This document shows, in pieces, positions 1-5,545 of a DNA stretch of 5,545 bases. The stretch's first letter is position 1, and the number at the start of each line of letters is the position of its first letter. The stretch comes from Bacillota bacterium (lineage in GTDB: Bacteria; Bacillota; Sulfobacillia; JABLXB01): contig JANLGA010000059.1 of assembly GCA_024653225.1 (NCBI GenBank), positions 6,193-11,737 on the forward strand, written 5' to 3'. Position numbers and translations under genes: made by a program. The notes under the pieces are model-generated. The model was not told where the DNA came from. It searched no databases and worked only from the letters and a program-made list of their open reading frames with translations.

Positions 1-384
1 AGGCTTGCCGCACTCGGGGCAGTGCGGTTGTCCGATCCGGGCGAACAGCAACCTGAGGTAGTCCCATACCTCGGTGACGGTGGCGACCGTGGAGCGCGGG
101 TTCCGTCCCCCGCTCTTCTGGTCTATGCTTATGGCCGGGGACAGGCCCTCGATGTAGTCCACGTCGGGCTTATCCATCTGCCCCAGGAACTGCCGCGCGT
201 ACGCCGACAGCGATTCGACGTAGCGACGGCGGCCCTCGGCGTAGACGGTGTCCATCGCCAGGCTGGACTTGCCGCTCCCCGACAGTCCCGTGATTACAAC
301 GAGCTTGTTCCTCGGTATCTCGACGTCAATGTCTTTGAGGTTGTGCTGCCGCGCGCCCTTGACGAGAATGACGTCCCCGGACAC
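1..384 (-). CDS. uvrA: UvrABC excinuclease subunit A, N-terminal part (truncated by window edge)
   Basis: UvrA is the dimeric ABC-type ATPase that finds bulky DNA lesions and loads UvrB in nucleotide excision repair. The first 128 codons are visible; the family is about 940 residues, so the rest lies beyond base 1. The reading is typical of UvrA: VKGARQHNLKDIDVEIPRNK near the start, a Walker A loop GLSGSGKS at residues 33-40, then YVESLSAYARQFLGQMDKPD at 55-74 and IDQKSGGRNPRSTVATVTE at 87-105. It ends at HCPECGK, the first Cys pair (C122, C125) of the zinc module inserted in the first ATPase domain. Residue 44 is Met in LAMDT, where Phe (LAFDT) is common. The start is GTG at 384-382. Its first G is the last base of the uvrB TAG stop, and GGAGG lies 9 bases upstream, so translational coupling to uvrB is likely. 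The identification is essentially certain; the exact start is very likely. Confidence 0.97.
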   Translation of the reverse strand, partial: MSGDVILVKGARQHNLKDIDVEIPRNKLVVITGLSGSGKSSLAMDTVYAEGRRRYVESLSAYARQFLGQMDKPDVDYIEGLSPAISIDQKSGGRNPRSTVATVTEVWDYLRLLFARIGQPHCPECGKP

Positions 385-2396
385 TACCCGCGCCCTCCAG
401 CCTGGATACGGCCTCCTCCGGTCCCCGCCTTCGTCTCGAGTTCGAGTATCATGTCCCTCAGCATCGCGGCCCTCTCGAATTCGAGACGCTTGGAGGCCTC
501 CCTCATTTCCCGCTTGAGCTTCTCGACCATCTTCGGAATGTGGCGCCTGGGCAGCTTCGACACGTCGTGGTCCGTCCAGTAGGCGGATGAGGGGTCGGCC
601 GCCCTGGTCGCCTCGATCACGTTCCTCACGGCCTTCTTCACCGTCTCCGGCGTGATCCCGTGCTCCTCGTTGAACGCGATCTGCAGCCGGCGGCGTCTCT
701 CCGTCTCGGCGATGGCCCTCCTCATCGAGTCCGTGATCGCGTCGGCGTACATGATGACCTTCCCGTCCACGTTCCTCGCCGCTCGTCCGATCGTCTGGAT
801 GAGGGAAGTGTCCGACCGGAGGAAGCCCTCCTTGTCTGCGTCGAGTATGGCCACCAACGCGACCTCGGGCAGGTCCAGCCCTTCCCTCAGGAGGTTTATG
901 CCGACGAGCACGTCGAAAACCCCCATCCTTAAGTCGCGGATGATCTCCATGCGCTCGAGCGTCTCCACTTCCGAGTGGAGGTACCTGACCTTGACGCCCG
1001 CCTCCCTCATGTAGTCCGTCAGGTCCTCCGCCATCCTCTTGGTGAGCGTGGTGACGAGCACCCTCTGCTTCTTGCGGACCCTCTCCCGTATCTCGTGGAG
1101 CAGGTCGTCAATCTGCCCCTTCGTGGGTCTTACCTCCACCTCCGGGTCCACCAGCCCGGTCGGCCTCACGATCTGCTCAACCACCCGGCCCGCCCTCGCC
1201 AATTCGTAGTGCCCGGGCGTCGCCGATACGAATATGACCTGGTTTATCCTCTGTTCGAACTCGTCGAACCGCAGCGGCCTGTTATCGTACGCCGACGGGA
1301 GCCTGAACCCGTACTCCACGAGCGCGTCCTTCCTCGACTTGTCCCCCATGTACATGCCGCCTATCTGGGGTACCGTCTGGTGCGACTCGTCTATGACTAC
1401 CAGGAAGTCCTTCGGGAAGAAGTCGAGGAGGGTGTACGGGGGTTCACCGGGCTTTCGCCCCGTGAGGTGCCGCGAGTAATTCTCGATTCCGGGGCAGAAC
1501 CCGGATTCCCTCAACATCTCGAGGTCGTACCTCGTCCGCTGTTCCAGCCTGTAGGCCTCGAGGAGCTTCCCCGACGCCCTGAGCTCTTTGAGCCTCTCGT
1601 CGAGCTCGACCTCGATGGAGGAGATCGCCCGCTTCATCTTCTCGTCGGTGGTGACGTAGTGGCTGGCGGGGTGTATCAGGGCGTGGCTCCTGTAACCGAG
1701 GACCTCGCCCGTCAACGAGTCTATCTCGGAGATCCGCTCTATGGTGTCTCCGAACATCTCTATGCGCAGCGCTTTCTCCGTGAACGACGACGGGTACACC
1801 TCGATCGTGTCGCCCCTCACGCGGAATGTCCCCCGCTCCAGCGCCACGTTGTTGCGGGCATAATGAATGCCCACGAGCCGCCTGAGGATCTCGTCGCGGT
1901 CGTACGTTCCCCCCTCGCGCAGGGAGATCGAGAGCTTACCGTAGTCCTCGGGGGAACCCAGGCCGTATATGCATGAAACGCTCGCGACGACTATCACGTC
2001 GTTCCTCTCGAACAGTGCGCACGTCGCGGAGTGCCTAAGCTTATCTATCTCCTCGTTCATCAGCGCATCCTTTTCGATGTACGTGTCGGTCTGCGCGATG
2101 TACGCTTCCGGCTGGTAGTAGTCGTAGTAGCTCACGAAGTACTCGACGGCGTTGTCCGGAAAGAACACCTTGAATTCGCCGCAAAGCTGCGCGGCGAGCG
2201 TCTTGTTATGGGCGATGACGAGGGTGGGCCGATTCACGTTGGCGATGACGTTCGCTATCGTGAAGGTCTTGCCCGAGCCCGTCACGCCGAGGAGGACCTG
2301 CTCCCTCTCGCCGCTCAGCACTCCCTCGGTGAGTCGGGCGATCGCCCTCGGCTGGTCGCCCTTAGGCGTATATTCGGATACCATCTTGAAATCCAC
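384..2396 (-). CDS. uvrB: UvrABC excinuclease subunit B
   Basis: UvrB is the helicase-like subunit that receives damaged DNA from UvrA, clamps one strand under a beta-hairpin and recruits UvrC for incision. Numbered from the GTG at 2396 (670 aa, normal family length), the protein shows: the family opening FKMVSEYTPKGDQP; Walker A GVTGSGKT (37-44); the damage-probing hairpin YYDYYQPEAYIAQTDTYIEK (90-109); Walker B DESH (336-339); VSATPG (400-405); motif VI QTIGRAARN (544-552); and a C-terminal UVR domain (about 630-664) that binds UvrC or UvrA. A Gly-rich tail follows. The hairpin has Ala where Pro is frequent (YIPQTDTY). A longer reading from ATG 2447 adds 17 residues that do not look like UvrB, lacks a Shine-Dalgarno, and starts inside the operator upstream of the predicted transcript start. 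GTG 2396 has GGAG 9 bases upstream and gives the usual VDFKMVSEY beginning. Its TAG stop overlaps the uvrA start by one base. Confidence 0.97.
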   Translation of the reverse strand: MDFKMVSEYTPKGDQPRAIARLTEGVLSGEREQVLLGVTGSGKTFTIANVIANVNRPTLVIAHNKTLAAQLCGEFKVFFPDNAVEYFVSYYDYYQPEAYIAQTDTYIEKDALMNEEIDKLRHSATCALFERNDVIVVASVSCIYGLGSPEDYGKLSISLREGGTYDRDEILRRLVGIHYARNNVALERGTFRVRGDTIEVYPSSFTEKALRIEMFGDTIERISEIDSLTGEVLGYRSHALIHPASHYVTTDEKMKRAISSIEVELDERLKELRASGKLLEAYRLEQRTRYDLEMLRESGFCPGIENYSRHLTGRKPGEPPYTLLDFFPKDFLVVIDESHQTVPQIGGMYMGDKSRKDALVEYGFRLPSAYDNRPLRFDEFEQRINQVIFVSATPGHYELARAGRVVEQIVRPTGLVDPEVEVRPTKGQIDDLLHEIRERVRKKQRVLVTTLTKRMAEDLTDYMREAGVKVRYLHSEVETLERMEIIRDLRMGVFDVLVGINLLREGLDLPEVALVAILDADKEGFLRSDTSLIQTIGRAARNVDGKVIMYADAITDSMRRAIAETERRRRLQIAFNEEHGITPETVKKAVRNVIEATRAADPSSAYWTDHDVSKLPRRHIPKMVEKLKREMREASKRLEFERAAMLRDMILELETKAGTGGGRIQAGGRG
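394..398 (-). promoter_or_regulatory. Ribosome binding site of uvrA
   Basis: GGAGG on the minus strand lies inside the last codons of uvrB and ends 9 bases before the uvrA GTG start. This is a strong Shine-Dalgarno match. It decides in favour of the GTG that overlaps the uvrB stop codon as the uvrA start. Confidence 0.8.
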
Positions 2397-2405
2397 GGGG
2401 CTCAT

Positions 2406-2409
2406 CTCC
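2406..2409 (-). promoter_or_regulatory. Ribosome binding site deciding the uvrB start
   Basis: GGAG (within CCGGAG) on the minus strand lies 9 bases before GTG 2396. It directly abuts the in-frame ATG at 2405, too close to serve that codon, and lies downstream of ATG 2447. It therefore supports GTG 2396 as the uvrB start. Confidence 0.65.
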
Positions 2410-2428
2410 GGCCGGTCGTTACGCGAAT

Positions 2429-2457
2429 ATGCTATCACGCCAAACATATGTTTGCAA
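2429..2457 (-). promoter_or_regulatory. Putative sigma-A promoter of uvrB-uvrA
   Basis: On the minus strand, TTGCAA (2452-2457; 4 of 6 against TTGACA) and TAGCAT (2429-2434; 4 of 6 against TATAAT) are separated by exactly 17 bases. They lie in an AT-rich patch that stands out from the GC-rich surroundings. Transcription would start near 2422, giving a leader of about 26 bases that contains the uvrB ribosome binding site. The -35 box begins only 4 bases after the stop codon of the deacetylase gene. The boxes are individually imperfect. The call rests on the spacing, the position, and the coincidence with the palindrome that fills the spacer. Confidence 0.6.
2441..2454. promoter_or_regulatory. 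LexA/DinR-like SOS operator upstream of uvrB
   Basis: The sequence CAAACATATGTTTG is a perfect 14-bp inverted repeat. The Gram-positive LexA (DinR) box is CGAAC-N4-GTTCG, with a purine/pyrimidine-biased centre. The site here differs from the symmetrical form CGAACATATGTTCG only by a matched G-to-A / C-to-T change at the second and thirteenth positions. It covers part of the -35 box and most of the spacer of the putative uvrB promoter, where a repressor would block RNA polymerase. uvrB is a classical SOS gene in Bacillus and E. coli, so the location fits. Binding by LexA is inferred; another dimeric repressor with a similar half-site cannot be excluded. Confidence 0.65.
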
Positions 2458-2461
2458 CCGA

Positions 2462-3382
2462 CTAGCGCAGCCGCGGATCAGCCAGTTCGAGGGTGGGGGC
2501 GGACTGCGCGCCGACGACCCGCGAAGCCTTCACGAATACGATTCCCATTTTCTCGATGTCGGCCACGGAGTCGGCGAGCACTTTCAGGGTCACCGGGTGG
2601 ACGTGGCCGATCGCGACGAGGGATCCGTGGGAGCGCGCGAGCCCGGCGGCCAGTGCGAGTCGCGACCTGACGTACGACTCGTCTTTCTCGTTGTCCAGGA
2701 ACACGCCGTTTATCGCCGAGGGCACACCCATCCTCCACGCCATCGCGTGCAGCACGCTTCGCCCCGTGGTCATGCTGTCGAGGACGTATAACCCGCGCTC
2801 CGCAGCGACCCCGACCACCACCCCGGCCACCCTCGGGTCGGACGTTGCCCTCGACCCCGTGTGGTTGTTGAAGCCGGCCACCGGGCCCACCTCGTCCAGG
2901 TGCCTCAACATGGTCGCCCTGATCGCGGTCTCATCCATGGAGGTTGTGATGGTCCCCCCGGTCGCCGAGCGCCCGCCGGAGAGGGGTTCCATCGGCAGGT
3001 GCAGGATCACCTCGTGGCCGAGGGCCCGGGCTCGATCCGCCTCCGCGCGCGAGAACGGCCCCCCCGGCAACACGGCCAGGGTGACGGGGACATCGAGGTC
3101 CATGGCCTCCCTTGTCCCGGGAAGCCCCCACCCCAAGTCGTCTATTACCACGGCGAGCATCGGCCGCGTCTCGGTCACGTTTCCACCGGCCGGGGCGTCT
3201 CCGCCCCCCGCGTCGGCGATTGCGGGCGATCCCGCACCCTCGTCCGGCGCGGCGCACGGTCCGTCCACGGGCCTTACTCCCCCGGCCGTGTGCCACCACG
3301 ACAGGGCGACGACGGCCCCCAGTATGAGAACGGCAGCCCGCGCCCCGGGCCGCCGCAACCCCGCCATCGTCCCCGGGTTCAC
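2462..3382 (-). CDS. Divergent polysaccharide deacetylase family protein (YibQ/PF04748-like), membrane-anchored
   Basis: This 306-residue protein has a hydrophobic segment at about 15-30 after an Arg-rich start, which fits a signal anchor or signal peptide. A low-complexity Gly/Ala/Pro-rich linker runs to about residue 73. The rest is a deacetylase-like (NodB-related) domain on the outer face of the membrane. Motifs recognisable from the divergent deacetylase family are: VVIDDLG (78-84), PVTLAVLP (99-106), HLPMEP (128-133), FNNHTGSRAT (171-180), LDSMTT (201-206), VFLDN (227-231) and AIGHVHPVTL (257-266). D81, D82, H128, H174 and H260 are the likely metal-site or catalytic positions by analogy. 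The substrate is not established for this family; a cell-wall glycan is the obvious guess. The start is GTG 3382, with GGGGAGG 9 bases upstream; ATG 3367 has no comparable site. The gene begins 3 bases after the PDZ gene ends, so the two are probably co-transcribed and translationally linked. Confidence 0.88.
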   Translation of the reverse strand: MNPGTMAGLRRPGARAAVLILGAVVALSWWHTAGGVRPVDGPCAAPDEGAGSPAIADAGGGDAPAGGNVTETRPMLAVVIDDLGWGLPGTREAMDLDVPVTLAVLPGGPFSRAEADRARALGHEVILHLPMEPLSGGRSATGGTITTSMDETAIRATMLRHLDEVGPVAGFNNHTGSRATSDPRVAGVVVGVAAERGLYVLDSMTTGRSVLHAMAWRMGVPSAINGVFLDNEKDESYVRSRLALAAGLARSHGSLVAIGHVHPVTLKVLADSVADIEKMGIVFVKASRVVGAQSAPTLELADPRLR

Positions 3383-3385
3383 ACC

Positions 3386-4657
3386 TCAGCGCCTCCCCAA
3401 CTTCCCCGTAAGCCGGGTCACCAGTCTTCGCGCCATCGCGATCGCCGGTGACGCGCGCCGGACATCCACGTGCGGCCTGTCACCCTCTTCGGGAACCGTG
3501 ATCACCCCGAGCTCGTGCACCACGCCCCTGAACCTGACCGTGCGGGAAGTCCCCGAACGGGGATCTTCAACGGTGATCTCGAGGAACACGGGGGTCCTCT
3601 GTACCAGTTCGCCCAGCTCACTTCTCGAGTTCACCGGCACTCCGCTCACTTCCGTGATCACGTCCCCCGTCGCAAGCCCGGCGCGGGAGGCGGGGGTGTT
3701 CGGCATGACATCCAGTATCATGACGCCGCGCGGCGGGGGGACGAACGCCGGCTCCCCCGACAACTCCCTGTTGCTACCCAGCGCGATGACTGCCTCGTGA
3801 CCGAGGGGTCCGAACAGTGCGGCCGCCCATTGCAGGGGCCGCACGAAGGTCGAAGATATGGCGAGCCCGAGAAGGCCCAGGCTGTAAGCGGCGAGGGCCG
3901 TTGAGGTTCTCCTCACCTTCTTGGCAGGGGTGCACGTGACGGCCAGGTCGCTATACCCCAGCGCGGCGACGATGGGCACCATGGCGAACAGGGCGTCGGG
4001 CGAAAGCGCCGCCTCCGCCGGGCGGACCAACGGCCACCAATCCGGCATCTCGATCAGCCCGGGCACTTTCGAGATCTCGGGAACGACGACCATGACGAGC
4101 GCCACCAAGGGCATCGGCCAGAAACGGTGCAATCCGAACCCCCCGACCACCCGCCCCGCCCGGTTCCTGAGGTAAATGGGAGTGGGACACCCGCTCCCGC
4201 TCAGCCTTATCAGGACGCTCTCGGTCACGTGAAGGATTCCGACTAGTGTCATCAGCCCCGGCACCGAAACCTTCGGGAAGCCGAAGACCAGGTGGCAAAG
4301 CGAGACGATGCCTCCGGCGTACGCGAAGCACATCAGCCTCGGATTTACCATGTAGAGGGCGAACGCCAGTGGCAGCAAGTACGAGATCCCGGACCCCGTC
4401 AGGGAGACGCCGATGAGCACCAGGAACATGCTGGCCATCACGCCGCCCGCCAGGCCGTAGAACAGCCCCGACAGCGAGACTTCGAGGAAGTTGTTCTTCA
4501 CTACCCCGTATATGCGCTCCTCGTTGGCCGCGAGTCGCCGGTGCTGCACGGCCGAGAGAAAGACGATGGTCCAGAACACGATCGCCCTCGACGGGTCGAG
4601 CACGGTCAGGGGAAGTAATCGAAGTATCGAAAGCGTCAGATCCCTTACGGGCAACAT
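3386..4657 (-). CDS. Polytopic membrane protein with C-terminal PDZ domain, MinJ (YvjD)-like
   Basis: This 423-residue protein has about eight hydrophobic segments, near residues 24-38, 62-85, 90-105, 107-125, 132-150, 180-194, 221-240 and 251-294 (the last long enough to hold two passes). A PDZ domain follows at roughly 303-377, with PRGVMILDVMPNTPASRAGL and GDVITEVSGVPVNSRSEL as its signature. The tail is basic. The layout, size and position beside a Ctp protease and uvrB match Bacillus MinJ, which bridges DivIVA to MinD and influences division-site choice. Family features also include the N-terminal region ending in VQHRRLAANEERIYG and the inter-helix stretch YLRNRAGRVVGGFGLHRFWP (162-181). 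Orthologous function in this organism is inferred. The ATG at 4657 is the first in-frame start after a run without starts. Its nearest Shine-Dalgarno-like GAGAGG is about 14 bases upstream, longer than ideal, so initiation may be weak or coupled to the protease gene 39 bases upstream. It ends 3 bases before the deacetylase start. Confidence 0.87.
   Translation of the reverse strand: MLPVRDLTLSILRLLPLTVLDPSRAIVFWTIVFLSAVQHRRLAANEERIYGVVKNNFLEVSLSGLFYGLAGGVMASMFLVLIGVSLTGSGISYLLPLAFALYMVNPRLMCFAYAGGIVSLCHLVFGFPKVSVPGLMTLVGILHVTESVLIRLSGSGCPTPIYLRNRAGRVVGGFGLHRFWPMPLVALVMVVVPEISKVPGLIEMPDWWPLVRPAEAALSPDALFAMVPIVAALGYSDLAVTCTPAKKVRRTSTALAAYSLGLLGLAISSTFVRPLQWAAALFGPLGHEAVIALGSNRELSGEPAFVPPPRGVMILDVMPNTPASRAGLATGDVITEVSGVPVNSRSELGELVQRTPVFLEITVEDPRSGTSRTVRFRGVVHELGVITVPEEGDRPHVDVRRASPAIAMARRLVTRLTGKLGRR
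3392..3398 (-). promoter_or_regulatory. Ribosome binding site of the deacetylase gene
   Basis: GGGGAGG on the minus strand overlaps the last codons of the upstream PDZ-protein gene and ends 9 bases before GTG 3382. It is the best Shine-Dalgarno match in the window. It selects the GTG over the in-frame ATG at 3367. Confidence 0.75.
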
Positions 4658-4696
4658 CGCCCGCCACCGTTCCTCTCCACTCGTTGCGTTCCGCGG

Positions 4697-5545
4697 CTAC
4701 ATCTTGCCCCGCAAGACCCCGACGGCGGCCTCCAACTGCGGATCCTTCCGCCCGATTTCCGCGACGGCCTCGTTGAGGGCGGCCACAGTCGCCGCATCGG
4801 CCTCGCCGGACGGCTTGAGCCCATGGGAGTCCTGGAATCCGACCACGGCCGCACGCGTCAACTTCCCGTATATCCCGTCCTCCTCGAGCCCGGCACCGAG
4901 GAGGTTCAACCGGTGCTGGAGCGCCTGAACATCGAGGCCGATCAGCATGACCCGCAGCGTCCTATGCAGCTCGAGGTCCCCGACCTCCTCGCGGTCCGCC
5001 GGCCTCACGACGATGTCCGGTTCTATCCCGACCCCGTGGATGGTCCTTCCCGCGGGCGTGTAATACTTGGCGGTGGTGAGCCTCACCCCCGAGCCGTCCC
5101 TCAGGTTGATGAGCGTCTGGACGCACCCCTTGCCGAACGTCTTCGTCCCGACCACGGTCCCGGCGTTGCGGTCCTGGACGGCGCCGGCCACTATCTCGGA
5201 CGCGCTGGCGCTGCCGCCGTCCACGAGGACGACGAGCGGTATATCCAGCCCTTTGGATTCCGACACCCTCGTGTCGCGGTTGCCCTCCCTGTCAACCACC
5301 GACACGATCGGCCCCTCCGGCACGAACAGCTCGGCCATTTGCACGGCCTCGTCCAGGATCCCGCCCGGGTTGCCCCTCAAGTCCAGGATGATGCCCTTCG
5401 CGCCTTTACTCCTCAACTCGCCCAGGGCGAGCATTGTCTCGCGGGCGCTACCCTCCATGAACTGGCTGATCTGGATGTATCCTATGTCGTCGCCTATCAT
5501 CCGCTTCTCGATGAAGGGAAAGACTATGTTCTCGCGGGTGAGGAC
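4697..5545 (-). CDS. S41-family carboxyl-terminal processing protease (CtpA/CtpB-like), C-terminal part
   Basis: The reading frame is open to the right edge; 282 residues are visible and the N-terminus (signal and most of the PDZ domain) lies outside the window. The visible part starts with VLTREN, typical of the strand after the PDZ domain. The protease core follows: GYIQISQF, LDLRGNPGG (residues 54-62), VDGGSASASEIVAGA, TFGKGCVQ and KYYTPAGRTIHGVGIEPD. By alignment with E. coli Prc, the catalytic dyad is Ser114 (the middle Ser of SASAS, codon 5206-5204) and Lys139 (codon 5131-5129), with Gln143 four residues later, so the enzyme looks active. Residue 141 is Cys in GKGCVQ, where Ser or Thr is usual. 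A C-terminal peptidoglycan_binding_1 domain (about 204-262) contains DVQALQHRLNLLG, DGIYGKLTRAAVVGFQ and GEADAATVAAL. Such enzymes act outside the membrane on exported proteins; in Bacillus, CtpB cleaves the SpoIVFA regulator in sporulation. Which paralogue this is cannot be decided from half a gene. Confidence 0.95.
   Translation of the reverse strand, partial: VLTRENIVFPFIEKRMIGDDIGYIQISQFMEGSARETMLALGELRSKGAKGIILDLRGNPGGILDEAVQMAELFVPEGPIVSVVDREGNRDTRVSESKGLDIPLVVLVDGGSASASEIVAGAVQDRNAGTVVGTKTFGKGCVQTLINLRDGSGVRLTTAKYYTPAGRTIHGVGIEPDIVVRPADREEVGDLELHRTLRVMLIGLDVQALQHRLNLLGAGLEEDGIYGKLTRAAVVGFQDSHGLKPSGEADAATVAALNEAVAEIGRKDPQLEAAVGVLRGKM

Noticed and set aside
975..1976. A 333-codon open frame on the plus strand opposite uvrB
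   Set aside because: It lies entirely antisense to a well-conserved uvrB and has a composition (Arg/Leu/Val/Pro-rich, no recognisable motif) typical of GC-rich antisense shadow frames. No ribosome binding site or promoter supports it.
2445..2450. CATATG at the centre of the palindrome as a chance restriction-type hexamer
   Set aside because: The symmetry extends to 14 bp and sits precisely inside promoter-like boxes, so a six-base coincidence is not an adequate explanation.
2493..3800. A 435-codon open frame on the plus strand
   Set aside because: It runs antisense across two real genes, the deacetylase and the PDZ protein, and is rich in Ser/Thr/Pro/Ala with no domain signature. Length alone is not evidence at this GC content.
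3951..4667. A 238-codon minus-strand frame with a GTG start 10 bases ahead of the PDZ-protein start and a closer GAGAGG
   Set aside because: Its translation is Arg/Gly-rich with no membrane segments or homology signal. The overlapping frame from 4657 gives clear transmembrane helices and a PDZ domain. The nearby purine-rich sequence may simply serve the PDZ gene at long spacing.
4658..4696. The 39-base gap between the protease and PDZ genes as a possible promoter or terminator
   Set aside because: No -35/-10 pair with acceptable spacing and no hairpin with a T-run is visible; only a weak purine-rich stretch is present.
1..5545. Search for CRISPR arrays, tRNA/rRNA genes, insertion sequences, long direct repeats or a novel defence-type system
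   Set aside because: No regularly spaced repeats, RNA-gene signatures, transposase motifs or terminal inverted repeats were seen. All sizeable stretches are filled by the five identified genes with uniform composition and conserved gene order.

Overview
The window is one co-oriented block of five genes, all on the minus strand. GC content is high by eye. In transcription order (right to left) they are: the C-terminal part of an S41-family carboxyl-terminal processing protease (4697-5545, cut by the right edge); a polytopic membrane protein with a C-terminal PDZ domain resembling Bacillus MinJ/YvjD (3386-4657); a membrane-anchored divergent polysaccharide deacetylase of the YibQ/PF04748 type (2462-3382); uvrB (384-2396 with the start chosen here); and the first 128 codons of uvrA (1-384, cut by the left edge). 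There is almost no non-coding DNA: gaps of 39, 3 and about 65 bases, and a 1-base overlap between uvrB and uvrA.

The gene order points to a GC-rich member of the Bacillota (Firmicutes). A Ctp protease, a MinJ-like PDZ protein and uvrB-uvrA lie near each other in Bacillus and in many Clostridia-like genomes. The UvrB and UvrA sequences resemble Gram-positive homologues. The uvrB control region carries a palindrome close to the Gram-positive LexA (DinR) box rather than the E. coli CTGT-N8-ACAG type. I cannot name a genus.

Functionally the window has two halves. The right half is a cell-envelope and division module: an exported processing protease with a peptidoglycan-binding tail, a MinJ-like scaffold, and a putative deacetylase-fold enzyme tethered outside the membrane. 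The left half is nucleotide excision repair: UvrB, the damage-verifying helicase-like subunit, then UvrA, the damage-sensing ABC-type ATPase. Between them is a short AT-rich stretch holding a perfect 14-bp palindrome (2441-2454) inside a plausible sigma-A promoter (2429-2457). It suggests that uvrBA has its own DNA-damage-inducible promoter and may also receive read-through from the envelope genes. This site also favours a GTG start for uvrB at 2396 over the longer reading from the ATG at 2447.

I found no RNA genes, mobile elements, CRISPR arrays, long repeats or convincing factor-independent terminators. I found no wholly new system. The most informative signals are the LexA-like operator and the pairing of protease, PDZ protein and deacetylase.
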